DNA of 64,000 nucleotides from Phaeodactylum tricornutum CCAP 1055/1. Taxonomy: Eukaryota; Bacillariophyta; Bacillariophyceae; Surirellales; Neidiaceae. Below, in pieces: positions 31,355 through 43,159 of this stretch (position 1 is the stretch's first letter; each line of letters begins with the position of its first letter). The notes below the pieces were generated by a model. That model worked only from the letters and a program-made list of their open reading frames with translations. It was not told where the DNA came from and did no database searches. The stretch covers positions 453,518-517,517 of the forward strand of contig NC_011678.1 of NCBI RefSeq assembly GCF_000150955.2, given 5' to 3'. Position numbers and translations under genes: made by a program.

Positions 31355-33157
31355 TTAAGAGGTGAACTTGCCGAGATCCTTCCTGCTGTTCGCCATAGCG
31401 AGTATATCAGAGGCAGGTAATAACATGCCTGCAGGCGCCATGGATGTCTCCATTGGTATGTCCAACTCCTGCAAATGTATCGGGTCGAGTAGCCCTGTCA
31501 GGCATAATAAATCTTCTCGTGTCCATTCGGTAGATTCGGGTTGCGGCGAAGCAACTTCGCCAAGCTTGTAGCGTATAATTAGCGATTCCAACTGGACTTT
31601 ACCGGGCACTGCCTGCAATGATTGTAACAGTGCAGTTTTAGATGAAATGGTCATGTTAACGAGCTGCACCCGAGTCAAGTTTCCAGACACCACCAAACTG
31701 TTTTTGCGATGCGGCGGCGAAGTGCCGGGTGGAGCAAATAACGCAGCCAAAGCAGCAGACGGGCGCGATTGTGGTGGTGTAGACGGATCCGATACATTGT
31801 GCAGCGATGTCCGTGGTGGCGGAGGTGCGAACATATTCAACATTGCCGGCGATGGCTGTTGCTTTGACTGGGATGGTTGCAAACGCGATGCACGTGGGAC
31901 TGATACAGCGGATTGTCGCTTCCACGCCGGGCTCAAATAATCCAGATTTTGAATTCCAGGGCAATTTTCTAAAACCAGCTCTTGAAGATTGGGGCAAGTC
32001 GAGACTACAGAGCGTAATGCATTTTCCGAAATGTGTTGGCAAGAGCTTAACTTGACCCTTTCTAGCCGGTGGTATCCTGTAATTCGCACGGGATTGGCGT
32101 GCAAGTTTGGAGCTTTAACGCTTCCACGAACTGTGTTGATATGTATGCCGGCACTGCTAGGAGCAGAGGTCGCTGAAGAAGTTAGCAACAGTACGTGCCA
32201 ATGTGTATCGGTGAGTGTTGTAAAATCGGAAAGTTCCAAACGCTTCAAGTTGGGTGGTATGTACAAGAACTCGGGTGCCAGCTTGTCTCCGATATTACGA
32301 ATTGTCAAAGACTCTATGGAAGAAGCGTGATTGGTGAGAATCCTAGACAAGGCTTCCGTTGTGAATCGCGCATCGCTGGACATTTGTCGGGAGGATACGC
32401 GCTGCACAAATTCTGTTGCGTCTACAGTCGTCCAAGAGCTCGGTAATGTGCTGCCAACGTGTCGAAAGCGCCGTGACGTCCGCGCAATATTTCCCATCTC
32501 CCACAATGACAAAAAGGAAAAGACATGTTGTATTGTTTCGTCTCGCAAGGCTGCAAACGGATCCGTGATAATCTTGGCGCGATCGTTCCACAATCCCCGT
32601 ACGCGGCGTTGGGTGTTTGCCCCAGGTTTCAGGCGTGTGATGGAAGTTCTTTCCGGTGCTTCTGATCGTCGACGCAATGCAGATTTCAACGGTGTGTGTA
32701 AAATTTGTTTAGGTGTATAGTACGATGATGAGGAAGAGTCGGATGAGGTTGTTCCTGGCACCGTTTCCAGTGGTTCTTGGGACACGGAGGAATGCGAACC
32801 GAACGGGACGAACGCGATGTTATCTAGAACTTTCATTCCCCGACGACGTGTGCTGAGTGGGTTTGATTGTCCGGTTGCTTCAGTATCCAGAGTGGAAGCG
32901 GTATGATCGTCATCGTCGTAGTCATCTTGTGGAATAGGAGGGTTTAAACGAGAGCGGAATCCGACCTCGCGTTGCGTGACAACCGATTGGGGTTGGGGCT
33001 TTTGGGGTACGACTAGGCCTTTGACGTTGCTGGATTGGTATGCAGAATCAGAGAGCGGGGGTATTGTTCGATCCTTTTCTAACTGTAGGTAAGGTACCGA
33101 CGGAACAGGTGTTGTAGAAGTGGTACCTAGTTCGCAGAATGTTGTTGGTACTGTCAT
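31355..33157 (-). CDS. F-box / leucine-rich-repeat protein
   Basis: Single exon. I prefer ATG 33157 (MTVPTTFCEL, in CCACCATGA context), giving 600 residues; the frame is open to another ATG at 33286. The N-terminal 200 residues are Ser/Pro/Thr-rich. The F-box lies at about 205-245 (ALRDETIQHVFSFLSLWEMG, then ARTSRRFRHVG). Irregular leucine-rich repeats follow (ESLTIRNIGD, NLKRLELSDFTTL, LERVKLSSCQHISENALRSV, NLQELVLENCPGIQNL), interrupted by a Pro/Ser-rich insert. The arrangement is that of a substrate receptor for an SCF ubiquitin ligase; the substrate is unknown. The gene is convergent with the lipoxygenase-like gene, 216 bp away. Confidence 0.8.
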   Translation of the reverse strand: MTVPTTFCELGTTSTTPVPSVPYLQLEKDRTIPPLSDSAYQSSNVKGLVVPQKPQPQSVVTQREVGFRSRLNPPIPQDDYDDDDHTASTLDTEATGQSNPLSTRRRGMKVLDNIAFVPFGSHSSVSQEPLETVPGTTSSDSSSSSYYTPKQILHTPLKSALRRRSEAPERTSITRLKPGANTQRRVRGLWNDRAKIITDPFAALRDETIQHVFSFLSLWEMGNIARTSRRFRHVGSTLPSSWTTVDATEFVQRVSSRQMSSDARFTTEALSRILTNHASSIESLTIRNIGDKLAPEFLYIPPNLKRLELSDFTTLTDTHWHVLLLTSSATSAPSSAGIHINTVRGSVKAPNLHANPVRITGYHRLERVKLSSCQHISENALRSVVSTCPNLQELVLENCPGIQNLDYLSPAWKRQSAVSVPRASRLQPSQSKQQPSPAMLNMFAPPPPRTSLHNVSDPSTPPQSRPSAALAALFAPPGTSPPHRKNSLVVSGNLTRVQLVNMTISSKTALLQSLQAVPGKVQLESLIIRYKLGEVASPQPESTEWTREDLLCLTGLLDPIHLQELDIPMETSMAPAGMLLPASDILAMANSRKDLGKFTS

Positions 33158-33676
33158 GGTGGAAGTTTTTATGAATTCGTTGCGCTGATGAATCGAGCTG
33201 AAACTCAAAATCGAACAAAGAAGCCGGACTCGCTCACTTCCTCCCGACCTTGTAAACATAGTATTATGTCGTCGTGTTCGCCACATGTACCTTGTTCGAA
33301 TCGGAATTGCAATCTACGACGTTTCATTTTTACTTATAGCCTTTTGTCGCTTGCAGCGTCGAATACGGGGTACCAGCTAGCCAGTTCCAGCGGCAATATT
33401 GGACACGTAATACCAGATTGCGACTGGCCATCGTGACGTATACCCGAGATAGCCCAATGAAAGTTCACCGGGAGTTGTCAGTATTTCGCTTCCTCTTACA
33501 TATTTTACACTTATAGCCATCCCTTGACTTCACTGTCAGTGACTTGTGCTTTGTATCAACACTTGCGGAGATGGATTGGCTCGATGAGTTGCTTTGGAGT
33601 AGTGTCACGACTGGAGTGGGAAGCATTTCACCAACTCGTAGGCAAATAGAAAATCGCCAAATTCACACAACCCACC
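33158..33676. other. Intergenic, 519 bp
   Basis: This is the upstream region of the F-box gene and the left flank of the transposon remnant. I looked for a terminal inverted repeat matching the sequence right of 35480 and found none. Confidence 0.4.
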
Positions 33677-35480
33677 ATGGCGGACTCAGATGAAGATTCC
33701 ACTGCTTTATCAGATGACAACACCGCCAAAGCTGGCGGAGAACCTAGAAAAGTTGTAACGGAAGACACTTGCCCAGAAACCGCGTCGAAATCGGCCCGGT
33801 TGGAGGCTCCAGAGGCGACTGGACGCACACAGGTTCGGTTACCGAACACGCTATTGGTCCTTTCGCCGATGGAAAGACATGCTTCCACGCAGCTCAAGGG
33901 AACGGACCTACTCGAAACCTTTCTTTTACGTATTATTCTGGCCAGTCTGAGGTGCAAGAAGGACTACCTTTCGAAGAAATCTAAGAGAAAGGGTCGAAGC
34001 GTACCCGCACCCCAAGTCCAACGGACAGTTTGCCGATCTTTTGGCGCTTGTCCAAAGCTTTACTGTAAAATTATGTCAAGCTACCTCATGGACCATTCTG
34101 TTCACACCAGTGGGGCTGAAGGGCAAGGGAGAGCCGGAAATCCTTTGCCGAGAGAGACTCGGATCCCACGTACAAAGGCCGTCACAATTGCTCTCCGCGA
34201 ATTCGTACAAAAAGAACGGATGAATAGGAAACGAGTCACTGCGAGTCAGCTGTTGGATTTTTTTATGAAAGAGAACATTGTTCATATTTTAACGGATCCG
34301 CGCACTGGACTTTTATCAAAAACGGAGTTTGATTCAGCCCATCGTAACGTGCGTCGGTATCTGGAAGGCTAAGGGTACAGGCGGGGCCGTCGAAAGGACA
34401 TTGCGCCAGATCCAGTGCTTATCTTCGAGCGCCATGAGTATGTGCAAGCTCTTTTTGCCAATGAAGCATTGCCAAAGGAACAGATACCTGCGCAATGTGT
34501 ACTTGGACAAAAGTTACATCCATGAACAATACAACAAGTATGAGACTTAGTACCTTGGATCCAAGTAAAGATTTGGACATCAGATTTTGTAAGTACAAGC
34601 ACAAAGGTTGGCAATACTGTCTTGCTGCCGCTATTCAGGGACCAGATCCTTTGGTGGACATCCTTGAACTTGCATCTGGAAAGGCTGGACTGGTAAAAGG
34701 AATTCTATGGGCATTCTGCCCACAGAAAAAGGATAGTCACAAAGGTGACTCCCTTCAATGGAGAAAATTTTGTTGATTGGTGAAAACATCAACTTCTACC
34801 CAATCTTAACCAGCCTTCTCAGCCTTCCCTTATCCACATGGATGATGCAGCATATCACAAGGTACATGGGGATCAAGTGCCAAAGCGGGGGAAGATGCAA
34901 AAGCACGAGTGTATTGAATATCTAGTCAAAAGGTATCGAGACCAAGGCCGGATGCTCCGCTGCGATGGTCAAAGCTCAGACAAAAGCCTGGATTGTTGCA
35001 AATGAGAAATTTGAATGCAGTAGATTGGCAGAGAAGCAAGGACACACAGTCTTGTTCACCCCACCATACCACAATGATCTACAGCCAATGGAGTATGTTT
35101 GGGCTCTGATTAAGGGCAATATTGATAGGCAGTTTAGTGTGAATTCAACTCTAGAGATTGTATACCGGCAACTGCTGAAAGAGTTTGACAATTTGCTGGA
35201 GTCTGGACATGACTTTATCCATGGTATGATTGAGAAGTGTATGAAGCTTGCATAAAAGTTTCTGGATGACATTCCTGTGGAGGATGCATCAGAAGAAGCA
35301 TTGGAGGATGAGGAAGCCAATGACTATAGTACTTACAAAGCGGGATTAGACGAAGGTGTACCCCCTGAAAGTGATGATTCGATCGAAAGTGTAGCCAAAG
35401 ACAAAAGGGAGGATGTGTTTGATGTGGCAAATGCAGACAACATCATGGAGAACAATGGAGACATCGAATTGGTGTAATAG
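33677..35480 (+). mobile_element. Degenerate Tc1/mariner-type DNA transposon, transposase remnant
   Basis: Pieces of one transposase lie in order on the plus strand in different frames. 33677-34372 has the N-terminal helix-turn-helix region (REFVQKERMNRKRVTASQLL, NVRRYLEG). 34372-34550 has NVYLDKSYIHEQYN with the first catalytic Asp. 34548-34776 has GWQYCLAAAIQGPDP and ILWAFCPQKKDSHKGD. Around 34828-34860 is HMDDAAYHKV with the second Asp. 34965-35255 has TPPYHNDLQPMEYVWALIKG with the final Glu. A short acidic tail runs to 35477. The DDE core residues are all recognisable, but stops and frame changes split the gene at about four places or more, so it is inactive. The family resembles IS630/Tc1-mariner elements of stramenopiles. 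Ends and inverted repeats are not identifiable. Confidence 0.8.
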
Positions 35481-35713
35481 GTTACTTATGCATCTCGTAT
35501 CTACCTAGGTATCTTGAAAAAGGGTGGAGATGTACAATTATTTGATAATAGATATCATCAATTTAATAAAATATTATTCATTCTATTTCTGTTACTGTCA
35601 TCAGCTGCGTATTGTACTCTCACCCTTTTAAATTTAGGAAAGGGCTGCAGCTGGGTGATATGATATTTATGTATTTAAACTGATTTTAGAAGAGTGTTTG
35701 ACAACGTCAAATG

Positions 35714-38700
35714 TTAAGCATTTTGTCGCCGCAGGGATGAGCGCAGCTTGCGAAGACCACCCCCTAAGCTGCGACTGGAACGCATCGAGTTGGATGGGCT
35801 GCTTGGTGCATCGATCACAACTCGCTTGGCGCCACTGCCATTGCGGGTCGTGAAATTCTCACGATTCTCTATGCTTTCTGCTGAGTTGGCTGCTTTGATT
35901 ATTGGAGGATCGATGTTCGTATTGGGTTTAGTGCCACCGCGTGTTGTGGAATCCCTCGTGGACGTAGATCGAGAGTTAGCGCTTGGGCTTGAGGATGCCG
36001 TGTGAGGTGAGGCTTGATCCATAGGACCTCCCCGGTTACTCGGAAGATTTCCGCCGTTGAAAAAAGCATGTTCCAACACATGCCTCATGGAATTGATACG
36101 CTTGTCGGGGTCATGGTGCAGCAAACTCTTTAATAAATCCCGAGCAACTTTATCATCTGGGATATGCTTAAGTGCTTTCCGTACACTTTGTTCATCCCAG
36201 CATCCAATCTTTCCAACCTCTAAAGAAGTCATAGCACGCTTCCCACGACATGCATACGGCGTCAACGGAACTCCGGCAATGGCTTCGTACACAATAACAC
36301 CGTAAGCCCAAATGTCGTACGTCACTTGCGCGGTGATCGACACTACTGAGGCTTCTGCACTTTTCTTACCGCCAACAACGCGTCTGTTATCGACAGTTAT
36401 TGATTCCGGAGGATGATAAAAACCACGTTCAGGGTTTGTTGACCCGCCGATAGGGACACTTCCGCCAACGCCCAATAGCTTCCATCTACTTCCGAACTTC
36501 CCAATATTGTGGGTTCCGAAATCGCCGTGAATGATTCCGTGCTCGTGCATATGAAGAAGAGAGATTCCGATGCGCTTCAACGTTTTTTCAGGAATGCGCT
36601 TGCCCTGCTTACGTAGATCGAGCATCATATTCTCAGCCGTTGTATCAGCACCTTCCATTGTGATACAATAACCTGGCTCAGCCATGGCCTCGGAATATGC
36701 AGCATGCTGCACCGTGTGATGCACGCTTATAATCGCTGGAACATAGTGGCGAGATAAATGGTAGTCCTTGCGAATCTTCAATTCTCGCTCAACAACTTCA
36801 GATCGCGATGTCAACTTTGCAATAACTTGCTGACCCTTTTCTTTGCGGATATGGCGAAGCTTATCATCAATATTCTGCTGGGAGCGACTTGTCAAGGTAG
36901 TCCTAATGCTATGCCGAGATATTGCAGAAACCTGCGATTGGTCGTCAAAGTCTTCGACATAAGCATTTTCGCCGCCATCTTTTTTCTCTTCGTGTAGAAT
37001 GGTATACTGTCCATTATGGTGCAGTGGAGGATCGTATCGCAAAGCGTAAAAGATCTGAGTGTCACTAACAGGGTTAGTATACGCCGGTCGCTGATTCACC
37101 ACTTCAAGTGTGTTAAAGAGACGTAGCATGACTCGAATTTCGTGCTTGCACACGGGTGTGGCAGATGCTAAAGCAATCTTCCCGTCGGGCCCTTCTATGT
37201 GTGCTAGAGCGAGTACCTGAGGCTGAGTGCAAGATTGCAAAACCTTCGTCACGACCTGGTGATACAAGTCATCTGTGTTGGAGACAATATGATTCCAAGA
37301 GTAGCGATGCGGAACGAGCTGAGCTCGCACCTTCTCACTTGTATCAATAGGAAGATCACGTTTCAATAGGTTGTGAACTATGAAATGAGAATGCTCGTTT
37401 TCGGTGGCGACTTGAATGGGAAGAAGCCCCGTTTTCCGGTCGATTGCCGTTGCTTGCTCTGGAGCATGATTCAACAGACCCATTATTGTTCGATCGTCGG
37501 CGTTGTGCTCAAATGCAAGGAACAGTGGGCTGTGACTTTCTCCGTTGAGCACTCCGGCGGCCTCGGGATACTGCATCAATACTGCGTTGATCACAGCTGC
37601 TCTGCATTGATATTTAATTGCAATCGCAATAGGAAGGTCACCGAACATATCCGTTCGCGATAATGCACTAGAAAAGCAAGTCAATAGCGTCTTTACTACA
37701 ACCGGGTCGACAGCTTCCCCACATCGGAGGAGCAAATGCAGAGGAAGATCACCGTTTTCGTCAGTTCTCTTCGCGGAAGCAAAATTTTCGGCTAAAAGAG
37801 CAGTGATAACGCCAATCGAAGCATGATTAGTGCAGGCGATGTGTAAAGGAAGGCCACCGCCAGAGTCCGCCGGTGGTCGGTAAACCATAGTGTAAGCTCC
37901 TTCAGGAGACTTGGACAGTAGAAACTTCACTGTATCGACTGCATCGTAGTTCGCAGCAACATGAATTGGGAGCCTTCCCATCTTATCGCTCTCATTGACG
38001 CCTTCCTTGTACGCGCTGTAGATAATTTCGAGCGCCGCAAGATTGTCGTGTGCAGCAGCGTGATGCATCGGCAACGCACCCATATTATCTCGGTGAATTA
38101 GTGCTTTCGGGAAAAGCACCAAAACCATGTCGATCAAAAGAGTCCATGCACCGTTGTGCCGGGCAATCTTGTGCAATGCAAGCTCCCCAGTCTTTCGGTC
38201 TATTGCCTCCGCCAGCTCAGGCGCTTTGTCTAGAATCGCCTCAACCATGGCCCAATTCTCAGCTTGAATTTCACGAAAGAGTACAGCCGCCTCGGAGTGG
38301 TCCATAATTGCCCTATCCTCTTGAACGGCTTTGACTGGCGTAAGCTGCCTTTGCTGTATTGTTTCGACAGGCGATTGCACCGAGTGCGCTGTCGACGCCG
38401 CCAACCGTTCAAGTCGAGCAGCCTCGGCTAGTGATTTACGCACATTGCTACCACGCTGCATACTCTGGATTGATACGATAGCACGGATGATTTCGTCCTC
38501 GGAGGGCTGGTATGTGCGCATAGTATGAAACCGGAATGCCCGTTGGATTACAATAGCAGCGTAGCGACGAGCCATCACGATTTCTTCCATGAATATGCGA
38601 GCGGAACACCCGCGCCAAGCATTTTGAATCTTGACGATAGCACCCAAATAGCGCAAACCTTCTGCACGATAGCACGAAAGCTTCATGCGAAAAGTGCTCT

Positions 38701-41700
38701 GTATGATAATCACAGCTTGGCGCATCTGCATGTAGTGTGTCACACCAAGCTTCCCACGCACAACTTTCTGGATCAGGGACGCGGCAAAATGAAATTTATC
38801 AGAGCGCATTCCTTCAATACGGTCGAATGCCTCACGACGCAAAAAGACTTTCGTACGACCGAGTTGAAGACCTGCCACAGCACATCGAGAAGCAAAATCC
38901 AATGACTCGAACTCGGAAACACTTTCTGGTCGTGAAACATTGTGGCGTTCACGACGTTCTCTCATGGCCGCAGTGGGATCCTGTTTGCCTCGCTTTCGAC
39001 GTTGGTCCTCAGGGGTCATAACCGAGCTCTCGACGACAAGATTAAATGGTGGCGCTTGTGGTCCGGCGTTGATCTTTGCCGTCTTAGAACGGACACCAAG
39101 TCGTTGTGAAAATTTCTGCAGCCCGTTTGGATCGCGGGATGCTTTCTCAACTTGGAGCAAGATCTGCATGAGTTGGTGTTCGTTATACCACAAGTCAAAT
39201 GCGATTTTGGATATTAATCGTTTGAGATGCGTCTCCTTCTCCGTCTGACTGTTTGGCGAGAAGACAGGACTCTGCGGCGTTTCATCTCTTTGATCACCAA
39301 GGATATAGTACCGGGCTAGAAAAACTTCATGTGGATAGCGTGTAGGATAACCAGCACGGCTGACACGGACAGCCTCCAAGACTCCACCGCATCGCAACTG
39401 CTCAACAACGTTCTTCGGCTCGAAATAGTCAGAAGCTAATTCGTCGTTAGGTTTGAGACAACGAATGTAGTGCGGCACGGTCTCGTCAATCCGGGCGCGC
39501 AAAATTCGCAATTGTGTTGAAAATTGGGAGCTGACTGATTTCGTGGCTACTGTTCCGCGCCCAGCACGTTCTTCACTTCGAACGAACTTTTGAATCTCAT
39601 TGATAAATTCAAAAGTGGATGACTTGAGAAGATCAGACGACGCAGCTGGAAGCTGGTCTTTATTCTTTTCAATCCAAGAATCCGTATTATACTCAACATA
39701 ACCGGCATAATGTTCAATGCTGAATAGATGGTCTACGCGTTGTGCTGATGAAGCGTTGAAACGCGGGTGATTATCGCAACGTCCGTACAGATAGCGAGTG
39801 TACTTTTCGTCCGTACTTCTTGGGAGAATGCATTGTTCATCCAAAAGAGCCAAAACACCGGTATGCTTCTTGTCGATCAAATCCAACACATCCTGGTTGT
39901 CGGGGAATGAAATGAATTTCCACATAATGCCCTCCTTCTCGTACTCTTGCTGCTCCAGTTTGAAAACATATTTGTTAAATTGCTGCTGAAGTGCCTCGTT
40001 GGTATAGTTAATGCACAGCTGTTCAAAGCTATTGGTCTCGAAAGTCTCAAATCCAAAGATATCCAAGACACCGATTGATGCCGTACCATCAGTTGCTCGT
40101 TCGTCGACAATACTTTCGTTGACAGTTTCCACAATGAAATCGAACATTGCTCCATATACTGCTTTTATTAAAGCTTCCAGGGCCTTGGTGGACTCTTCGA
40201 TTGTCAGCGGCTTATGAACAATCTCATCACCGGCGAGGATGACACGGGCGGTCAAGGAGGCAGCCAGCCCTTCAAATGAAATCCCGAGGAGCGCGGCGCA
40301 AGCAAGGGCCGCATCTGTCTCGTCAAGTCGGCAAGACTCACCGTCCCGAGACGACGTAAATGTGCAGTTTCCGGCAAACAACACTCCGGTGACTAGCCGC
40401 ATGAGGGATCGTATTATCTCTGGAGAAAATCCCATCGTAGACTGATACAACCAAAACAAAAAGTTTGAGGAAAGTTGTTGTGTGGTATAGGGAAGACATG
40501 AAAATAGTACGTACCATAGCATCCAACATTTCCTGATGGTTCGTTCCATCGCTAACGCCGTCGCGGCGGTCGTAAGTACCACTTTGACTTAGAAGTCTGA
40601 AATCTCCGTATTGCATATTTCCAATATATAGTTCACGACGCTCCCGAGGTGTCGCGGCTGCCAAGAATTGGTAAAAGACATGGTAATTACGTTCGCCCAG
40701 ACCAGGGTGAATCAAGCGTACCTTTTCAAGAAGGTACGTTTCCACCGAGGCTCCGGAGAGTTTTCCGGATCGTGTAAAACGAATATCAATGTATTTTCCA
40801 AATCGCGAAGAGTTGTCGTTCCGAATGGTACGAGCGTTACCAAATGATTCCAGGATTGGGTTACTCTTCAGAACTTGCTGCTCGATACTGACGCCTTCTC
40901 TCGCCGGACTACCACTCTTGCTGGGTGTCGATCGTGTAGTCTCAGCACGGCGTTTGGAAAGCATGGCAAAGTAGTTGAGCACAATCTTGGTGGTGACAGT
41001 CTTTCCAGCTCCACTTTCTCCCGAAACTAGGACACTCTGGTTTGTCGGTGCGTTGCGTTGACCTGCCGCCACTGCGCTCTGTCCACGCCGTAACGTCTTG
41101 GGGTTACCAAGAAGTTCATGGTTCTCCATACCTCGCATCATGGCACGGTATGCGTCGTCCGAGGTCTGATAGACATGCGGTGCCAAACGTCGCTTCGAGG
41201 GCACTTCACCTGCTGCCCGGCGATTCTTGAAAGGTGTGGTAACAGTAGAAGCTTTCACAGTTCCTTCTTCACCCTGCACGCGATAGGTTTCCATAACACT
41301 ATCGTTGTAGATGTGGTCCATTCTCTTGAAAGGATTGACTGCAATCAAAATAGGTCCGGTGGCGGTGTAAATGATGTCCGCATCGTAACGCAATCGAAGA
41401 GCGTGTAGAATAGCGGGTTCGTGCAAATGAGTCAAACCAATCAAATCGTCCACGCCCCCGACTACTGTGGAGTCCACGCGAGTGCCAGGACTGGCAATCA
41501 CCCCAGCTTCCGGATCTTCGCCGGAAAGATGAAAGGATGTCGGCAAGTTTCGCAGCTTGATGTCTTCGTGATCCGCTGTTTTGAGTTGTTCGGGATCGAC
41601 CGTGACGATCACTTCAAACGCTTCTTCCTCAGCAAAGTACTGTGATCCAGATCGGAGCAATGCATGAGAAGACGATGGAGTTGGTAGGGTTACTTCCATG

Positions 41701-41837
41701 TTTGGGTCGTCGTTGAGCGTGAGGTTGATGAGCTCAACTCCCGACACCTGGACTGGTTCCTTACGCGTAATGACAGCAGGCACCCATCCCCAGTGGGAAT
41801 CTCCCTTACGGAGCCATACGTGAGCACCCAACTCCAT
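35714..41837 (-). CDS. Myosin with IQ motifs, ankyrin repeats and C-terminal pseudokinase
   Basis: Two exons, 41837-40515 and 40441-35714, join in phase 0 over a 73-bp intron to give 2016 residues. The motor has GAHVWLRKGDSHWGWVPAVI at the N-terminus, P-loop GESGAGKT (~270), switch I NDNSSRFGKY and switch II LDIFGFETFETNSFEQLCIN. About five IQ-type motifs follow (~990-1130: IQKVVRGKLG, IQSTFRMKLS, IQNAWRGCSA, IQRAFRFHTM, IQSMQRG). Ankyrin repeats cover ~1160-1470 (ALPMHHAAAHDN, LPIHVAANYDAVDTVKFLL, LPLHIACTNHAS). A linker (SATPVCKHEIRVMLRLF) leads to a kinase fold (~1670-1905). It has IHGDFGTHN (Asp and Asn kept, Lys lost) and WKLLGVGGS where DFG should be, so catalysis is doubtful. Ser-rich basic tail. 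The acceptor TTTGTTGCAG just before the ATG hints at a 5' non-coding or short coding exon. Confidence 0.93.
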
Positions 41838-43159
41838 GGCTGCAACAAATGAGGCTACTGGTACGGTACCCGCAGCGCAATATATTCGATGGAAAGGAAA
41901 GTCTGTTCTTCGGAATCACTCTCCTTTCACCTTTCGTGCTCCGATTGCTACCGCAGACTTTGCTTTCACTATCTATAGTCAACAGTGAGTGAAATTGGCA
42001 TCCGCACGATCGTGGACGATCGTGGAGCAAGAACGCCTTGGATATGATATTGCGTGTGTCGTTCCGCGGGTTGCGAGAGGCTGCGGAACGCGGGGATTCG
42101 AAAATGCTACTGGAAGGTGACTCCGGTACCGTCGGAATCGTAGCCGACTTCCGTGGTTGTCGCACGTCCAAAAGTGGACTGCTCCGCGCCGGCTAGTTAG
42201 TCTACAAAAACTATTTGATCATTTCTGTATGGTTATATAAGAGAAATATCCAATTGAACTGATAATTGATCGAAAAAATCGTTGCCAATAATATAACGAT
42301 TTAGACCTTCGATGTATTTGCGGAGGTTTGTTCCCACGTGGTTCGACCTTTGTGTACTTCCAGGTTCTAGAGCTGGTACTGCCGTGGTGATCTTGCTGAC
42401 CGCGGCAATTCTACTCGGAAAAGTCAAAACATTAGGATTTTTCTGGATAACAGATCAGGCTACCCTATCACTCCACATGTTAATATAGCTCTACTCCACT
42501 TCATCTGGTCAGTCAGGTAAATATTCAATTCTAGAATAGGGAAGCTAGCAGCCACCTTCCGGTACCTAGAAAAACCTTGGTTGAAAGAAGTCTCCAATAT
42601 TCAAAGAAATTTCTTTGCTCATGGGCCAAACCCATTCAACGGAAGTACTCCTTCGTATGCAAAACTTTGGTGGAAACCAGTATTTTCTTACAGCGGGCGC
42701 CTGCCGACGATGGATCCGCCCTGCCAGTCGCCATTGCGCATGGCGGCCGGAAACGCTTCTTCTCTGGTCACGTTCTGGATTCGCCGCCTATGAATGTATA
42801 CAGTTGGGTACATAGATCACAGAAGTATCGCCACGAACATTCGGATGCATGTTTTGCACAAATAAATATCAGATGTGTATGACGAGTGGCTACTACCAAC
42901 TACCAGAAAACATACTCCAATCATTTTCTTTGATTTACGTAGAACATGTGTATAAGGTCATAAGGAGTACAACTAAGGTACGCGGAAGATATTTCGTATC
43001 TAGTGGTCAGTCTTTTTATTGAACTGTTTGTCGAACCAATGAGCATGCATTGATTTGAAAAAGGAGAATGTGATTCTATATGGAATGGTAAGTTCTTGGC
43101 TGTCGACAATTCACAGTCAGCGGAATCTTGGATAAATCCAGCCCTTGTATGTTACCTAC
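41838..43159. other. Intergenic, 1.3 kb
   Basis: Upstream region of the myosin. A minus ORF (42171-41806, Ser/Pro-rich) overlaps the myosin start in another frame and could contain a 5' exon, but no convincing donor was found. A 10-bp direct repeat (GATCGTGGAC/GATCGTGGAG) sits near 42006-42024. Nothing was recognised in 42240-43159. Confidence 0.4.

Noticed and set aside
33430-35713. Terminal inverted repeats and a TA target duplication for the transposon remnant
   Set aside because: I compared the left flank with the reverse complement of the right flank and saw no convincing match, so I give only the limits of the transposase remains.
41806-42171. Minus ORF with a Ser/Pro-rich start, considered as a 5' exon of the myosin
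   Set aside because: It overlaps the myosin start in a different frame, and I could not find a donor that joins it in frame to the good acceptor before the myosin ATG.
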